Positions 5,481 to 6,385 of a DNA stretch of 6,385 nt are shown here, piece after piece. Origin of the DNA: Bacillota bacterium. GTDB lineage: Bacteria > Bacillota_I > Bacilli_A > Acholeplasmatales > Acholeplasmataceae. The notes beneath the pieces were generated by a model. The model was not told where the DNA came from. It did not search any database and worked only from the letters and a program-made list of their open reading frames with translations. The translations under genes and the position numbers were made by a program. Every line of letters begins with the position of its first letter. Within the stretch, counting starts at the first letter, position 1. Location: contig JAEWVV010000213.1 in NCBI GenBank assembly GCA_023458995.1, positions 1-6,385 of the forward strand. The letters are read 5' to 3'.

Positions 5481-6385
5481 TCCTAATGTAGTATCAAAAC
5501 TTGCGACTAAGTTGGGCGTTGTTAAAAACACACTTGAAAAAGTCATCAGATTAGCAGAGATTCTTCGGTTTATAAACAGCCAAGAGTTGTTAATGTATAA
5601 GCTTGCCTTAAAAGGTGGAACAGCCATCAATCTCTTGTTTAGTGATTTACCAAGATTATCAGTTGATATCGATTTAGATTATGCGGTGAATGACCAAAAA
5701 GATGAGATGCTATCAAACAGAGAGTTAATCAAACAAACACTAGAAGCATATTTTATCACCGAAGGTTATACACTTTCTAAACAATCAAGATATTCATATG
5801 CACTTGATTCTTTTGTAATTTCATATTCTCCTAGTGGAGGTGGTTCAGATAACATCAAGATTGAAATCAATTATGCGATGAGAAGTCACCTACTACCATT
5901 AGAAAACAAAATATTAGATTTAGGGATTATTGATAATCCCTTTTTGGTTTTAACTGTTTCAAAGATAGAAATTTATGCAGGAAAGATTAACGCATTATTA
6001 TCAAGAAATCAAATTAGAGATTTATACGACACCTATCAAATGATAAATTGCAAGTTGCTTAACCATGAAGAAGTTAAAACACTAAAGAGTATCTCACTTT
6101 TTTATCGGTATATTCAAAATGATACATTTGCTTTTGACTCTAATTTTCCGCAAAGATTTACACGAAGAAGTTTTGTTAGAGACTTGCTGCCCGTGATTAA
6201 AAAAGGTGATACCTTTGATTTAGGACAAGCTATAGAAAGTGTTTCAGGATTTATTGAGATGATTACAGACTATGATGAAAATCAACATGGATTTATAAAC
6301 TCCATTGAGAATGGTACACCAAGTTTTGATCTGCTATTCCAGGATGAAGAAATGAAGGACTTAGCAGAGAATCATCCCCTTACAT
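5467..6385 (+). CDS. AbiEii/AbiGii-family nucleotidyltransferase toxin, 3'-truncated by window edge
   Basis: The frame stays open from ATG 5467 to the window end, giving 306 complete codons; the C-terminus is missing. The nucleotidyltransferase core is plain: KGGTA (49-53), RLSVDIDLDY (63-72) with metal-binding Asp67 and Asp69, IKIEINYA (130-137) as the third acidic strand, and KINALLSRNQIRDLYD (173-188), the Lys...Arg-Asp-x-x-Asp motif of this family. The AbiEii group acts as the toxin of type IV systems. Related MenT enzymes add nucleotides to tRNA acceptor ends and stop translation, and lactococcal and streptococcal AbiE pairs give abortive infection or growth arrest. All expected catalytic residues are present, so an active enzyme is likely. 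Two tandem ATGs (5467, 5470) are possible starts; AAAAGAG (5454-5460) lies 6 or 9 bases upstream. The overlap with the antitoxin gene and the weak ribosome-binding site suggest translational coupling. Confidence 0.9.
   Translation, partial: MMRYDPNVVSKLATKLGVVKNTLEKVIRLAEILRFINSQELLMYKLALKGGTAINLLFSDLPRLSVDIDLDYAVNDQKDEMLSNRELIKQTLEAYFITEGYTLSKQSRYSYALDSFVISYSPSGGGSDNIKIEINYAMRSHLLPLENKILDLGIIDNPFLVLTVSKIEIYAGKINALLSRNQIRDLYDTYQMINCKLLNHEEVKTLKSISLFYRYIQNDTFAFDSNFPQRFTRRSFVRDLLPVIKKGDTFDLGQAIESVSGFIEMITDYDENQHGFINSIENGTPSFDLLFQDEEMKDLAENHPLT

Noticed and set aside
5448..5630. Minus-strand 60-codon open frame across the AbiEi/AbiEii junction
   Set aside because: It is antisense to the conserved start of the nucleotidyltransferase, including its GGT motif; it is a shadow frame.

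Overview
The window is strongly AT-rich. It reads as a piece of a low-GC Gram-positive-type genome (Bacillota or a mollicute relative). UGA is a real stop here: the ABC transporter and the AbiEi-like gene both end in TGA, and tryptophan is written TGG. This argues against a Mycoplasma/Spiroplasma-type code and leaves Acholeplasma/Izemoplasma-like lineages or ordinary Bacilli-related bacteria. That placement is inference; no rRNA or tRNA marker is present.

All protein genes found are on the + strand. (1) Positions 2-1090 hold the 3' part of a gene for a MACPF (membrane attack complex/perforin) pore-forming protein. Its YGTH...GG signature is clear, and an unrecognised beta-rich C-terminal domain follows. 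The start lies upstream of the window. (2) A 14-bp perfect hairpin (1098-1130) separates it from a good promoter (TTGAAC-N17-TATGAT with an extended -10). That promoter drives a complete 889-residue MacB/FtsX-type ABC transporter (1193-3862), with ATPase and permease fused in one chain. (3) About 860 bases without a protein gene follow (3863-4721). This stretch contains a well-formed intrinsic terminator (4289-4320) preceded by a second hairpin (4218-4258), which could be the 3' end of a small structured RNA. It also holds a plausible minus-strand promoter (4344-4372) pointing into that structure. (4) From 4672 on there is an AbiE-type (type IV) toxin-antitoxin operon. It has a near-consensus promoter, a strong Shine-Dalgarno, an AbiEi-like antitoxin/regulator (4722-5480) and an AbiEii-like nucleotidyltransferase toxin (5467 to beyond the window end). 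The two genes overlap by 14 bases, so they are presumably translationally coupled.

The AbiE pair works as a unit: the nucleotidyltransferase is the toxin, and the winged-helix partner is the antitoxin and probable autorepressor. The MACPF protein and the ABC transporter are close neighbours but have separate transcription signals, so a joint role (export, immunity or membrane stress response) is only a hypothesis. A pore-forming effector, a MacB-like transporter and an abortive-infection-type toxin-antitoxin pair together suggest an accessory region rather than a housekeeping one.
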